A DNA stretch of 64,000 bases from Chitinophaga deserti (GTDB lineage Bacteria > Bacteroidota > Bacteroidia > Chitinophagales > Chitinophagaceae): contig NZ_QFFK01000004.1 in NCBI RefSeq assembly GCF_003149455.1, positions 310,001 through 374,000 on the forward strand, in the 5' to 3' direction. The first letter of the stretch is position 1, and each line of letters starts with the position of its first letter. Below the pieces are notes generated by a model. It searched no databases, had not been told where the DNA came from, and worked only from the letters and a program-made list of their open reading frames with translations. The translations under genes were made by a program, and so were the position numbers. This document shows, piece by piece, positions 15,824 to 25,225 of this stretch.

Positions 15824-18271
15824 ATGAAGCGTCGATTTCTACATGTTGTTTGCAGCAGGATGCTCCTGATTTTACTCATCGCCTGTCCGGCTGCCCTGCT
15901 GGCCCAGGAAAGTGGCGATATCCACGGAAAGGTATCCGGTGGCGAAGGCTTCCGGCCGGAAGAAGTAGTGGTGCAGCTCCTGCATGCAGCCGATAAAAAG
16001 CTGGTGAAGATGGAGTATGTGAATAAGGAAGGAGCTTTCAGCTTCGGGAAAGTGCGTGCCGGCCGTTATGTAGTGGCCATTCAGCACCTTTCCTATAACA
16101 GGTACCTCTCCCCGGAATTCACCCACAGCACTGCTACAGACCTCGGCGGCATCCGCCTGGAATCCGCCACCCGCCAGCTAAAGGAAACTAATGTGGTGGC
16201 ACAGAAGCCTTTCATCCAGCAACAGTATGATAAAACAGTCATCAATGTTTCCAGCTCCATCAGCGCTGCAGGCAGCAATGCGCTGGAAGTGCTGGAGAAA
16301 GCCCCCGGTATTTCAGTAGACCAGAACGATAACATCGCCATGAGAGGCAGGCAGGGTGTGCTGGTGATGATCGATGGTAAACAGGTGCCCATGTCTGGCC
16401 AGGACCTCGCCAATTACCTCCGCAGTCTTAATGCCGCGCAGGTAGACCGTATCGATCTCATCACCAATCCATCCGCCCGCTATGATGCCGCCGGAAACGC
16501 AGGTATCATCGACATCCGGCTGAAAAAGGGGAGGAGTAACGGTACCAATGGCACCGTAGGCCTCAGTTTAGGTTATGGCGCCTATCCCAAGATCAATCCC
16601 AGTTTCAACATCAACCATAAGAAAGGAGCCTTCAATTACTTCGCTTCCTACAATTTCAACCACCGCAAGGATTATAATGACCTCAACATCCACCGTAAAT
16701 TCTTTACCCGCGATGGCGTGGAAACCGGTGGTAACGATTATGATAACCTCTTCAAGCACCGATTTAATTCCCATAACGCCCGTGCGGGCATGGATTATCA
16801 GCCTGACGGGCGTACTACCATAGGCATTGCTGCGAATGCTATTGTGAATGACGGCAAAGTAACGTCAGACAGCCGCGCCCAATCCTTCGACGGGGTACAG
16901 ATGCCAACGGGGAAGTTCAATACACTCGGTAATAACGATCTTCACCGCCGCAACTACAGCGTAAACATCAACGCCCGTCGCCTGCTGGATACCGCCGGCC
17001 GCGAGCTTACCGCCGATCTGGACTATGCCCGCTATGGCAGCTGGGAATACCAGAACTACCGCACATCTTATATGGATAACAACAGCGTTCCCGTTCGCTC
17101 AGACTTCCTCCTGTTTGGCGACCTCAGCGGCGATCTCGATATCTATTCCGTAAAAATGGATTACATCCACCCCGTTGCGAAGTGGGGCCTCAAACTGGAA
17201 GGCGGTATCAAAAGCAGCTGGGTAACTACGGATAATGACGTCCGTTTTTACGACCGCAGTAACGGTACCGATGTGCTGGCTGCCGATAAGAGCAACCGGT
17301 TTATTTATAAAGAGAATATCAACGCTGCGTACCTCAACGGTTCCGGCAAACAGGGTAAGCTGAGCTACCAGTTTGGCCTCCGCATGGAGCACACCGAGTC
17401 TAAAGGCCGGCAGGTAATCGGTGAGCAAACTTTCAAACGGAGTTACGTGCAATTGTTCCCCAGCGGCTTTGTGGGCTACCAGTTCAGTAAGCATCACGAT
17501 CTGGGGGTAACGATGAGCAGGCGTATCAACCGCCCGTCGTACCGGCAGCTGAACCCTTTCCGCGTGTTCCTCGACCCGCTTACTTCTTCAGGCGGCAACC
17601 CCGAGCTGAACCCGGAAATCACCTCGTCATACGAACTGGTGTATACATTCCATGAAGCATATACGGCAAAGGCAGGGTATAGCAGAACAAAGGATAATAT
17701 CCTTATGATCCTGGCGCCGGATAAAGAACCGAATGCCATCCTGCAAACCAACCGCAACCTCGCTATCTACGACTATTATCATATTACCCTCGGCATACCG
17801 GTTACTGCCATCAAATGGCTGAACAGTAGCAATACCTTTGTTGCGTATTACGGTAAGTACCGCGGTTATGTGGTGGAAACGGATCTCAATGAAGGGCGCG
17901 TAACTTTCACCGCCAACTCCAGCAATACCATTACCCTGAATCCCAAAACTACGCTCGAAGTAAATGGTAATTACCAAAGCAGCAGCTGGTACGGCTTCCT
18001 GGATGTAGCCAGCTCTTTCCAGCTGGGCCTGGGAGCGCAGCGGCAGATCTGGAATAAGAAAGGATCGCTGAAACTGAATGTGAGTGATGTGTTCTTTACA
18101 AGCCGCACCAAGGCATTCACTAAGCTCACGGGTTATTCCGAAGCCTTCCGGCAGTTCAGGGACAGCAGGGTGCTGACTGCCACGTTTACCTATCGCTTCG
18201 GCGGACAGGCACAGGGCGGCCCGCGTCGCAGAACCGGAGGTGCGGAAGAAGAGAAGCGCAGAGCCGGATAA
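15824..18271 (+). CDS. TonB-dependent outer-membrane beta-barrel family protein
   Basis: 815 residues. A signal peptide (MLLILLIACPAALLAQ) is followed by a carboxypeptidase-regulatory-like domain (about 30-110), a plug-like region with LEVLEKAPGISVDQNDNIAMRG and LITNPSARYDAAGNAGIIDIRL (about 145-220), and a barrel of the PF14905-type outer-membrane beta-barrel family. The C-terminal tail is short, basic and Arg/Gly-rich (GGPRRRTGG), unusual for a barrel end. It probably handles a siderophore, peptide or other small ligand, but no substrate clue exists nearby. It is flanked by strong terminators on both sides, so it is a single-gene unit. Confidence 0.9.
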   Translation: MKRRFLHVVCSRMLLILLIACPAALLAQESGDIHGKVSGGEGFRPEEVVVQLLHAADKKLVKMEYVNKEGAFSFGKVRAGRYVVAIQHLSYNRYLSPEFTHSTATDLGGIRLESATRQLKETNVVAQKPFIQQQYDKTVINVSSSISAAGSNALEVLEKAPGISVDQNDNIAMRGRQGVLVMIDGKQVPMSGQDLANYLRSLNAAQVDRIDLITNPSARYDAAGNAGIIDIRLKKGRSNGTNGTVGLSLGYGAYPKINPSFNINHKKGAFNYFASYNFNHRKDYNDLNIHRKFFTRDGVETGGNDYDNLFKHRFNSHNARAGMDYQPDGRTTIGIAANAIVNDGKVTSDSRAQSFDGVQMPTGKFNTLGNNDLHRRNYSVNINARRLLDTAGRELTADLDYARYGSWEYQNYRTSYMDNNSVPVRSDFLLFGDLSGDLDIYSVKMDYIHPVAKWGLKLEGGIKSSWVTTDNDVRFYDRSNGTDVLAADKSNRFIYKENINAAYLNGSGKQGKLSYQFGLRMEHTESKGRQVIGEQTFKRSYVQLFPSGFVGYQFSKHHDLGVTMSRRINRPSYRQLNPFRVFLDPLTSSGGNPELNPEITSSYELVYTFHEAYTAKAGYSRTKDNILMILAPDKEPNAILQTNRNLAIYDYYHITLGIPVTAIKWLNSSNTFVAYYGKYRGYVVETDLNEGRVTFTANSSNTITLNPKTTLEVNGNYQSSSWYGFLDVASSFQLGLGAQRQIWNKKGSLKLNVSDVFFTSRTKAFTKLTGYSEAFRQFRDSRVLTATFTYRFGGQAQGGPRRRTGGAEEEKRRAG

Positions 18272-18294
18272 ATAATTTCCCCAATACCTGCTAT

Positions 18295-18341
18295 GGGCCC
18301 TTGCACGGGAGATCATTCTCCCGCCGCAGGGGTCCTTTTTT
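18295..18341 (+). terminator. Strong intrinsic terminator after the receptor gene
   Basis: A two-part stem: outer GGGCCCTTGC (18295-18304) with GCAGGGGTCC (18326-18335, two G-T pairs), inner CGGGAGA with TCTCCCG around TCAT, then TTTTTT. Confidence 0.88.
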
Positions 18342-18514
18342 ATGGCTCTACTGCAGTCCGCGTAACCGTGAATTGCACGGCAAGTTATCAAGTCGGGGCA
18401 TTTCAGAACAGTACGATTTCATTCCGTTGGCCGGAACCCTCATCTCACATGGGTGGATGCGCAGTTTTTTAGGTAAAATGTACCGCAACTCATAAAAAAG
18501 GATATTTTTAAGGC

Positions 18515-19000
18515 ATGAATATCGTCCATGAACTGGAAGAACTGGCGCTCGCTACCCGACTGAAAAGATTGGGTGAACGCCTGTCCCAGGATGTTAGCCG
18601 GATTTACAAAGAATCCTCCCTCGATTTCGAAGCCAGGTGGTTCCTTATCCTCGAGTTGCTGAGCCGCAGGAAGGCAATGGGCATCACAGAAATATCCGAA
18701 GCTTTACAGATCAGTCACCCCGCAGTAGTGCAACTCGCAGATCAGATGCTGGGCAACGGATTGATGAAAGCCGCACCCGATCCGCGCGATGCCCGCAGGA
18801 GAATGCTTTCCCTCAGCGCCAGCGGTAAGCATATGTATAAACGTATTGGACCTATGCTGAAAGTAATCAGGGAAGAGAACCGCAAATGGCTGCAGCAATC
18901 CGGTGGCGATCTGCTCCGCATTCTGGGAGAACTGGAGCAGTCGCTCGATAGTAAAAGTATGTATCAGCGTATCCGCGACGGACTTGCCAATGAAAGTTAA
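18515..19000 (+). CDS. MarR-family winged-helix regulator
   Basis: 161 residues with the MarR fold: recognition region GITEISEALQISHPAVVQLADQML (about 56-79) and wing DPRDARRRMLSLSASG (about 89-104), with long helices at both ends for dimerisation. The family represses efflux or stress genes and is released by small aromatic ligands. No divergent target gene is adjacent; the convergent neighbour is a VOC protein. The target is unknown. Confidence 0.92.
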   Translation: MNIVHELEELALATRLKRLGERLSQDVSRIYKESSLDFEARWFLILELLSRRKAMGITEISEALQISHPAVVQLADQMLGNGLMKAAPDPRDARRRMLSLSASGKHMYKRIGPMLKVIREENRKWLQQSGGDLLRILGELEQSLDSKSMYQRIRDGLANES

Positions 19001-19008
19001 ATGGTATT

Positions 19009-19491
19009 TCAGGCAGGAGCGCCTGCTGCAGCATCTTCCAGTTCCTGAATAATGATCTTCATCTGTTTCATCATAGCCTGCATGGCACGTCCGGCTTTTT
19101 CTTTGTCTTTGTGGTTGAATAACTCAATCAGTTCAACCGGTACCACCTGCCACGAAAGCCCGAACTTATCTTTCAGCCAGCCGCAGTGGCTTTCCTCTCC
19201 GCCATCGGCAGTCAGCTTATCCCAGTAATAATCTACTTCTTCCTGTCCTTTACAGCTGATGGAAAGGGAAATGGCTTCTGTAAACTTAAACATAGGCCCT
19301 GCGTTCAGTATCTGGAAGCGGGAACCCATTAACTCAATTTCCGCCACGAAGATCTTTCCGGCATTTTCACCTGCCGAGGCATCGTAATGATTCGCACTTA
19401 TCAATTTAAAATCAGGGAAAACGGATTTGTATAATTCCAGTGCCTCATCGGCGTTGTAGTTAAACCAGAGGCAGGGGGTGATCTTTTGCAT
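19009..19491 (-). CDS. VOC-family protein (PhnB-like)
   Basis: 160 residues of the PhnB/3-demethylubiquinone-methyltransferase-like VOC group: ITPCLWFNYNADEALELYKSVFP at the start, then FQILNAGPMFKFTEAISLSISC and CGWLKDKFGLSWQVVP. This branch lacks clear catalytic assignment; the methyltransferase name used in databases is misleading. The tail contains MQAMMKQMKIIIQELEDAA, common in this subgroup. Convergent with the MarR gene, with 8 bases between stops. Confidence 0.88.
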   Translation of the reverse strand: MQKITPCLWFNYNADEALELYKSVFPDFKLISANHYDASAGENAGKIFVAEIELMGSRFQILNAGPMFKFTEAISLSISCKGQEEVDYYWDKLTADGGEESHCGWLKDKFGLSWQVVPVELIELFNHKDKEKAGRAMQAMMKQMKIIIQELEDAAAGAPA

Positions 19492-19708
19492 AACATGCGG
19501 TTTTATTAGTGAGGAATGTAACTATGCAAACCTAGGCAGATTCCGGTTATTGAACCCAGTGTAAACGCGCCAATTTAAAGGGGAAATACGACAAGTTGCT
19601 ATTCCGGTTTTTTGATGTAAATCCCACTAACTATCATTATTTTCATACCCGATTTCACAGCCCCCTGACATTTTCATCCGGCACACGGAAGCCATAAACC
19701 TAAGCTAT

Positions 19709-20437
19709 ATGCACGCATCACAACCCAATATTACCCGGCAGGTACGATTCCTGCAGGTATACAGTCTTGCCCTCACCCTCATTGTGGCCCTGATGGCCTG
19801 GCATGTCTTTTTCCGCCCGGTAACGCATGTGAGGGAGCTGAATGCCGAACGGATCAATATCCTCGAAAAAGATGGTACTCTCCGCCTTGTGATCTCCAAC
19901 CGCGAACGCCAGCATCCCGGTATCGTGGATGGAAAAACATTGCCCCCGCGCGACAGGGGAGCCGGTTTTATGTTCTTCAATGATGAGGGGGATGAATGCG
20001 GCGGTTTTGTGTACTCAGGAGAAAAAGGCGCCAGTGATATGGGCTTTTCGCTGGACCAGTACGCCAATGACCAGATCCTCCAGCTGCAGTATGGCGATGA
20101 GGTACGCGATGGCGCCCATAAAAGGCATTACGGGCTCAAAATGTGGGATCGTAATGATGAGATGACTACCGGGAGGCTCATGAAGATAATCGACTCTTTA
20201 AAAGCCTTAAACGACACGGCATTGATCAACACCACCATTGCCCGTATGCGTGCGGAAGGGCTCATTGGTCCGGAGCGCCTCTTTGTCGGTAAAACCGATA
20301 ACCGCTCCGTAGGACTATTCCTTCGCGACGACCGCGGCCGGCCGCGCCTCACTATCGGGTTAGACTCCCTGAATAATGTAATATTCAATACCTATGACTC
20401 TGCCGGTAATGCGGTGCCGCTGAGAGCAGGAGGGTAA
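19709..20437 (+). CDS. Membrane-anchored hypothetical protein
   Basis: 242 residues. One N-terminal membrane segment (about 14-36, VYSLALTLIVALMAWHVFF) preceded by a polar start, so probably anchored with the rest outside the cytoplasm or, by the charge rule, a simple signal anchor. The soluble part repeats a pattern of paired strands ending in DG or D-R-G turns (EKDGTLRLVISN, FFNDEGDECGGFVY, LFLRDDRGRPRLTIG). No family recognised. It is followed by the 11-bp-period inverted repeat at 20461. Confidence 0.7.
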   Translation: MHASQPNITRQVRFLQVYSLALTLIVALMAWHVFFRPVTHVRELNAERINILEKDGTLRLVISNRERQHPGIVDGKTLPPRDRGAGFMFFNDEGDECGGFVYSGEKGASDMGFSLDQYANDQILQLQYGDEVRDGAHKRHYGLKMWDRNDEMTTGRLMKIIDSLKALNDTALINTTIARMRAEGLIGPERLFVGKTDNRSVGLFLRDDRGRPRLTIGLDSLNNVIFNTYDSAGNAVPLRAGG

Positions 20438-20460
20438 AATCATATCAAAACAGGGTATTT

Positions 20461-20552
20461 CAGCCTTCAACGATCCTTCAGTGATCCTTCAGTCATCCTT
20501 CAGTGAAACATATCCCTTCCCTAAGGGACGACTGAAGGATGACTGAAGGATG
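20461..20552. repeat. 11-bp-period inverted repeat, locus 2
   Basis: Left arm: four 11-bp units (CAGCCTTCAAC 20461-20471, GATCCTTCAGT 20472-20482, GATCCTTCAGT 20483-20493, CATCCTTCAGT 20494-20504). Right arm: two ACTGAAGGATG units (20531-20552). The stretch 20484-20504 is a perfect 21-bp reverse complement of 20531-20551; the loop contains its own CCCTT-CCCT-AAGGG hairpin (20514-20527). No T run follows, so it is not a classical terminator. Confidence 0.9.
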
Positions 20553-20643
20553 GTCGAACAGTTAATTGAGGGTGAATCAGTTATAAAAATGGCAAAATTG
20601 GCCAAAATGGTAGTAAATTAACACAATCCCTAATCTGTAAAAT

Positions 20644-21093
20644 ATGATCCATTGGCTTATAAGCGCCATTCTCACCATTACCATCTTCCCCCAGCAGGAG
20701 GATGTGGCGCTGAAATCAATTGTAACTGCAGGGAAAGCAGGAATTGTGAAGCACTATGCTACTAAAACAACCCGGCGTGAGCTTACTTACCTCGGTTCGG
20801 TTAAAGTGAATGGAAAAGTGGCTTACCACGTGGTATCTGAATTCCGCCAACTGAAAATGGCCATCACCTTGCGGGGCTATAGCCATGTGATTTACTGTAC
20901 TGCTGATGGCAGCGCGATCCGTTCCTATGATTTTGGAATGCCGGAAGAATTACCTTTTGCATTACGCAGCAACACCCTGCACCAGAAATACAGGGATGAG
21001 ACCCGCCTCGTTGTTGACAGTATTATGCTAACCAAGGCGATTCCCGACCAGCTGGTAACTGCCGGGGCCGGAAGGATATATGAGGCTGACTGA
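20644..21093 (+). CDS. Exported hypothetical protein
   Basis: 149 residues with a short cleavable signal (MIHWLISAILTITIFPQQ). The mature part alternates strands (ELTYLGSVKVNGKVAYHVVSEF, MAITLRGYSHVIYC) and looks like a small beta-barrel or beta-sandwich. No family recognised. It is convergent with the ABM-domain gene, 4 bases apart. Confidence 0.65.
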   Translation: MIHWLISAILTITIFPQQEDVALKSIVTAGKAGIVKHYATKTTRRELTYLGSVKVNGKVAYHVVSEFRQLKMAITLRGYSHVIYCTADGSAIRSYDFGMPEELPFALRSNTLHQKYRDETRLVVDSIMLTKAIPDQLVTAGAGRIYEAD

Positions 21094-21097
21094 ACCC

Positions 21098-21415
21098 CTA
21101 AGGCTGAAAAGCAGGTGCCGAGAAGGCAAATAGCGGCTGATAGTGTTCCACAACAGGGAAGGGGTCGTAAAACTCGTGGAGGAGGGCTTTCCATTCCTGG
21201 TACAGGGGGTGTTCCCGGAAGCCTACGGTATGATGCTCCACCGATTCCCAGTTTACCAGCAAAATGTAACGGTTAGGTTTTTCCAGACAGCGGCGCAGCT
21301 GGTGGCCCGCATATCCGTCCATACGGCTGATGATACGCTGGGCTATCTCGAAATTATGCTCAAACGCTTCCACTTTTCCGGGAATTACGTCGAGGATGGC
21401 AACTTCCAGTATCAT
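21098..21415 (-). CDS. Antibiotic-biosynthesis-monooxygenase (ABM) domain protein
   Basis: 105 residues forming one ferredoxin-like ABM unit: MILEVAILDVIPGKVEAFEHNF, then LRRCLEKPNRYILLVNWESVEHH and FREHPLYQEWKALLHEFYDP. Dimers of this fold act as cofactor-free oxygenases or haem-degrading enzymes; short housekeeping members such as YgiN act on quinols. No haem-ligand pattern specific to IsdG is evident. The exact substrate is unknown. Confidence 0.9.
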   Translation of the reverse strand: MILEVAILDVIPGKVEAFEHNFEIAQRIISRMDGYAGHQLRRCLEKPNRYILLVNWESVEHHTVGFREHPLYQEWKALLHEFYDPFPVVEHYQPLFAFSAPAFQP

Positions 21416-21736
21416 GATTGCTATGATAATTTGGAAGTAATATATGAAAAAATATCAATAATTAGGCTTCTATCAGAATGGCTGACGGGAGACTGTACTT
21501 TTTCAAATGCATCATCAGAAAGCTTTACATTTGCGGTGTGCAGCATGGGTATGAGCCGGATAGTCCCTTCCAGCGCAGGTATTGTAAAACTGGCATCCGA
21601 TTTGTTTACACGGTGGAACAGTAACCAAACACAGGGCCCCCGGATCATCCCCCCCCGACAGACGAGTAAGCCTACTGAAAGATGAACAGATCAACCGAAG
21701 GAATGACGGCCCCTTCACCGATGGAAATAAACTCAT
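21416..21736. other. Intergenic region between ABM gene and sensor kinase
   Basis: About 320 bases, AT-rich at the left. A TACATTTG box (21526-21533, plus strand) matches TAnnTTTG but has no good -33 and would leave a leader of nearly 200 bases for the kinase gene. No gene seen. Confidence 0.4.
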
Positions 21737-23647
21737 ATGCATTACCGACGCTTCAGGGCCTTTCTATTATGCAGTGTTTTGATGTTGATGTGCTCCGCAG
21801 GGAGCTTCGGTCAGTTGAAACATATCAGGGAATTGCAGCATTCCCTTACAACCATCAAAGATAGTCTCGCTTATACCGATGTACTGAACGAACTGGCGGA
21901 TTATAACCATTACCGTCATTGGGACAGCGTTCTCCACTACGCAGAGTTAGCCCAGGGCATTGCCGAACGCCACGAATACCAGCGCGGCATTGCAGGGGCA
22001 CTCACAGGGAAGGGCGTGTATTACATGACCCGTAATAACTACCTCTCTTCCCGATTTAATAATGACGCACTGCGCATGTACCGTAAGCTGGGCGACAGTA
22101 TGCGCGTGGCGCTCCTCCTCAATAACATCGCCATCAACTTTATATTCGACGGCAACTACACCAAATGCGTAACGCATTTATATGAAGCCGACCGCGTAAG
22201 CCGTCTGGCTAAACAGGATACCGTGCGTACCATCGCCCTCCTGAACCTCATCGATATAGATACCACGCTTTCCAAACGCCAGCGCGATTCCATGCTCATT
22301 ACCGCCCGGAGCATCGCTGAGCGCCTGAAGGATGAAGTAATGCTCAGCGTTTGCCACCAGCTGGAAGCCATGCGTTTATACGATGCCGGTAGTAAAGAAG
22401 AAGGGCTTGCCCGTATGCATGAGATACTGAAAGAAGCGGAGGCCGAAGGCAATTACAGTAACATGGCCTACATCTACAACGATATCGGCCAGATGATCCT
22501 GCAGATGGGAGGCGATACCACACATGCCATAGAATATTTTACGGAAGGCCTGGCAATTGCCCAGCGGCAGCATTTCTTTTACATCGCCAGTTTGCTGATG
22601 CCCCAGCTGGCCTCCCTTTATGAAAAAACCGGCAATCCGGCAAAGGCTTATTATTATGCCCAGCTTCAGTTGGATCAGGCGGCTACTCAGGCTGCCGAGC
22701 TGCAGGCTTCCGGGTTCACCTATCTGGATTATCTTAATAATGAGCGCAACCTCCGGGAAGCGCAGGCCCGCCAGTCGGCCCAGAAGCGTACGATATATCT
22801 GCTCATCCTGTTAACCATCGTAACTGCAGGACTACTCTTCTTCCTCTACCGTTCTGAAATCGCCAGCCGGAATATGGCGCGTGCACAGCAGCAGCTGCGG
22901 AGAGAAACGGAAGCGCGCAACCGGGAGCTGGAAGACTGGGATCAGTTCCATAATATGCTCATATCCGTGATGGCGCACGACCTCCGCGCGCCCTTCGCCA
23001 GCATACTCAGTATTACGGAAGCTTTCAAAGTGATAGACCTGCTCTCACCGGAAGTGATTAAAACCATGATGGGCAGCCTGCAAAAGACTTCGGAAGACAG
23101 TATCCGGTTCATGGAAGGCCTCCTTTCCTGGATCGCATCCAAGTGTAAGGCGGGGAAATATCAGGCGGAAGTATTCATGATGGCAGATGTGGTGCGGGAA
23201 TCCAACCTCTTCTTCACGCAGGCGCAGGAGGATAAGAATGTTTGGCTGGAGCTGGACGAGAGCCTGGAGAAAGAAGCAGTATTTGCAGAAAAGAATATGC
23301 TGGGTTTCATCTGCCGGAATATCCTTCACAATGCAACCAAATATGCAGCGGCTGGCAAGCCCATTACGGTGCGGGCCTTTTCGGAAGGGAATAGTGTAAT
23401 CACAGCCGTTACCAATCACGGTAAGGAAATGACCGAAGCGGAGATCAGGAAGATATTCCAGCCCGAGCAGGCGGTAATGGCGAAGAAAGAGGGGCTGAAG
23501 GGAGCGGGCATTGCCATGATCATCAGTCAGGATATGGTGCAGCGTATGCAGGGCCGTATCTGGGCGGAAAGTGAACCGGGCGTGGGTACTACCTTCTATT
23601 TCTCACTGCCCAAGGCAGTATCTGCGGAAAAAACAGTGGCGGTATAA
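21737..23647 (+). CDS. Sensor histidine kinase with periplasmic TPR domain
   Basis: 636 residues: signal peptide (about 1-25), a periplasmic TPR array (about 30-345), one membrane segment (about 353-371), a coiled linker, then a HisKA/HATPase core. The H-box is MAHDLRAPF with His414; the N-box is CRNILHNATKYA (about 526-537). The G1 box is degenerate: VTNHGKEM (about 558-565) where VxDNGxG is expected. G2 is present (KGAGIAMIISQDM), as is the final GVGTTFYFSLP. No response regulator is adjacent, so it is an orphan kinase. The start chosen gives a clean signal peptide. Confidence 0.9.
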   Translation: MHYRRFRAFLLCSVLMLMCSAGSFGQLKHIRELQHSLTTIKDSLAYTDVLNELADYNHYRHWDSVLHYAELAQGIAERHEYQRGIAGALTGKGVYYMTRNNYLSSRFNNDALRMYRKLGDSMRVALLLNNIAINFIFDGNYTKCVTHLYEADRVSRLAKQDTVRTIALLNLIDIDTTLSKRQRDSMLITARSIAERLKDEVMLSVCHQLEAMRLYDAGSKEEGLARMHEILKEAEAEGNYSNMAYIYNDIGQMILQMGGDTTHAIEYFTEGLAIAQRQHFFYIASLLMPQLASLYEKTGNPAKAYYYAQLQLDQAATQAAELQASGFTYLDYLNNERNLREAQARQSAQKRTIYLLILLTIVTAGLLFFLYRSEIASRNMARAQQQLRRETEARNRELEDWDQFHNMLISVMAHDLRAPFASILSITEAFKVIDLLSPEVIKTMMGSLQKTSEDSIRFMEGLLSWIASKCKAGKYQAEVFMMADVVRESNLFFTQAQEDKNVWLELDESLEKEAVFAEKNMLGFICRNILHNATKYAAAGKPITVRAFSEGNSVITAVTNHGKEMTEAEIRKIFQPEQAVMAKKEGLKGAGIAMIISQDMVQRMQGRIWAESEPGVGTTFYFSLPKAVSAEKTVAV

Positions 23648-23649
23648 AC

Positions 23650-24054
23650 TTATTTCACTCCTTTGATCCAATCAAGTATAGCGGCTTCCAGGCCGCTTTT
23701 TTTTGTTGCCACATCATCCAGACTGGTAATGGTGATCATCCTCCTCCCATCTGCATAACTACCTTCCAGCACGCCGTGAGCATCCTGTATACGTGCACCG
23801 GTAGGGAATACAAGCAATATCTGATCAGGTTTACGTAGATGCAGCACCACAATGTCGCGGGCGTAGGTTTTAGGGTCAAAGGGGGCCATATCGCCGGAGT
23901 AAATGAAACAGGGGGAGTTCCATTTCACTTCTTCGCCTACGGCCTCGTGCGCACCCAGAATAGCCTCGCGCAGGGCAAGAATGACCGGTTTGAGGGGATG
24001 GTTCACAGCATCAATCAGTTCGGGAACAGTGAGGGTTTTGGAAGTCTTGGCCAT
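23650..24054 (-). CDS. DUF1801 domain protein
   Basis: 134 residues of the YdhG-like DUF1801 fold: LREAILGAHEAVGEEVKWNSPCF (about 29-50), ARDIVVLHLRKPDQILLVFP and the C-terminal SGLEAAILDWIK helix. Cytosolic, related to the CyaY/frataxin-like iron-sulfur-associated fold; function unproven. Convergent with the kinase gene. Confidence 0.88.
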   Translation of the reverse strand: MAKTSKTLTVPELIDAVNHPLKPVILALREAILGAHEAVGEEVKWNSPCFIYSGDMAPFDPKTYARDIVVLHLRKPDQILLVFPTGARIQDAHGVLEGSYADGRRMITITSLDDVATKKSGLEAAILDWIKGVK

Positions 24055-24075
24055 AACATGGGTTTAAAATGAAAA

Positions 24076-24111
24076 CATCCCGCCGTAAAGCAGCAGCTTA
24101 CAGGCGGGATG
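24076..24111 (-). terminator. Intrinsic terminator of the leu operon
   Basis: CATCCCGCC (24076-24084) pairs with GGCGGGATG (24103-24111), extended inside by GTAA/TTAC. Read leftward it is followed by TTTTCATTTT, fitting termination of the leuCD-leuB transcript. Confidence 0.85.
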
Positions 24112-24133
24112 AATATATGCTTTTTCTGACAGA

Positions 24134-25207
24134 TCAGAGTTGCGCCAGTACCTGGTCGCCCATGGCGGTGGTGCCGAGGATCTTGTCTTTCGCGGTTTTA
24201 CTGTCGGCAATATCACCGGTGCGGTAACCTGCTTTCAGTACTTTATCCACTGCGGCGATCACGGCTTCGGATTCTTCTTTCATACCGAAAGAGATATCCA
24301 GCAGGAGGGCGGCGGAAAGGATAGATGCCAGCGGGTTGGCAACGCCTTTACCGGTGATGTCGTGCGCGGAACCGTGGATAGGTTCGTATACACCTGTACC
24401 ATCACCAATGGAAGCGGAGGCCAGCATACCCATGGAGCCGGCGATCTGGGAGGCTTCATCTGTGAGGATGTCACCGAAGAGGTTTGCAGTAACCACCACA
24501 TCGAAGCGCTTGGGATCTTTGATGAGCAGCATAGCCGTTGCATCCACGAACTGGTGTTCTACTTCCACGTCAGGATACTCGGGGGCAATCTGCTGGATTA
24601 CTTCGCGCCAGAGGCGGGAGGTTTCGATCACATTGGCTTTATCTACAGAGCACAGCTTTTTACGGCGGGTGCGTGCGGCTTCAAATGCTTTACGGGCAAT
24701 GCGCTCTACTTCGAAGCGGCTGTATTCCGCAATGTCGTAGGCGGTGTCGCCATTGTTTTTACGGCCTTTCTCACCGAAATAGATATCGCCGGTCAGCTCA
24801 CGGAAAAACAGGATGTCTGCTCCACGGAGGATTTCCGGTTTAATGCTGGAAGCTTCCAGCAGCTCGTCGAATAATTTGATGGGGCGCAGGTTGGCGTAGA
24901 GGCCCAGCTCTTTGCGCATTTTCAGCAATCCCTGCTCAGGGCGCACCTTTGCCTTAGGATCGTTGTCGTACTTGGGATGCCCTACCGCACCGAAAAGCAC
25001 GGCGTCGGCTTTGTGCATCTTCTCGAGCGTTTCTGCCGGCAGGGGATCGCCGGTGGCTTCGATAGCCGCATGGCCCACGAGCGCGTGGTCGTAAGTGAAG
25101 GTATGGCCGAACTTAGCGGCGATCCTGTCCAGTACTTTCTTGCCTTCGGCAGTTACTTCCTGCCCGATCCCGTCGCCGGGAACGATTAATATATGCTTTG
25201 TTGCCAT
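24134..25207 (-). CDS. leuB: 3-isopropylmalate dehydrogenase
   Basis: 357 residues, standard length. NAD-dependent oxidative decarboxylation of 3-isopropylmalate in leucine synthesis (and of methylmalate if fed from citramalate). Family motifs: GDGIGQEV at the N-terminus, ELTGDIYFG in the substrate loop, the Mg-binding [22 protein letters not shown] block (seen as [17 protein letters not shown]) and the NAD-binding [17 protein letters not shown]. Last gene of the operon, 18 bases after the synthase gene and followed by a terminator. Confidence 0.97.
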   Translation of the reverse strand: MATKHILIVPGDGIGQEVTAEGKKVLDRIAAKFGHTFTYDHALVGHAAIEATGDPLPAETLEKMHKADAVLFGAVGHPKYDNDPKAKVRPEQGLLKMRKELGLYANLRPIKLFDELLEASSIKPEILRGADILFFRELTGDIYFGEKGRKNNGDTAYDIAEYSRFEVERIARKAFEAARTRRKKLCSVDKANVIETSRLWREVIQQIAPEYPDVEVEHQFVDATAMLLIKDPKRFDVVVTANLFGDILTDEASQIAGSMGMLASASIGDGTGVYEPIHGSAHDITGKGVANPLASILSAALLLDISFGMKEESEAVIAAVDKVLKAGYRTGDIADSKTAKDKILGTTAMGDQVLAQL

Positions 25208-25225
25208 TCGGTAGGTATTGTTCTT

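Noticed and set aside
20461..20552. Reading the 11-bp inverted repeat as a CRISPR array or ordinary terminator
   Set aside because: Units are contiguous without spacers, no cas genes are present, and no T run follows the stem.
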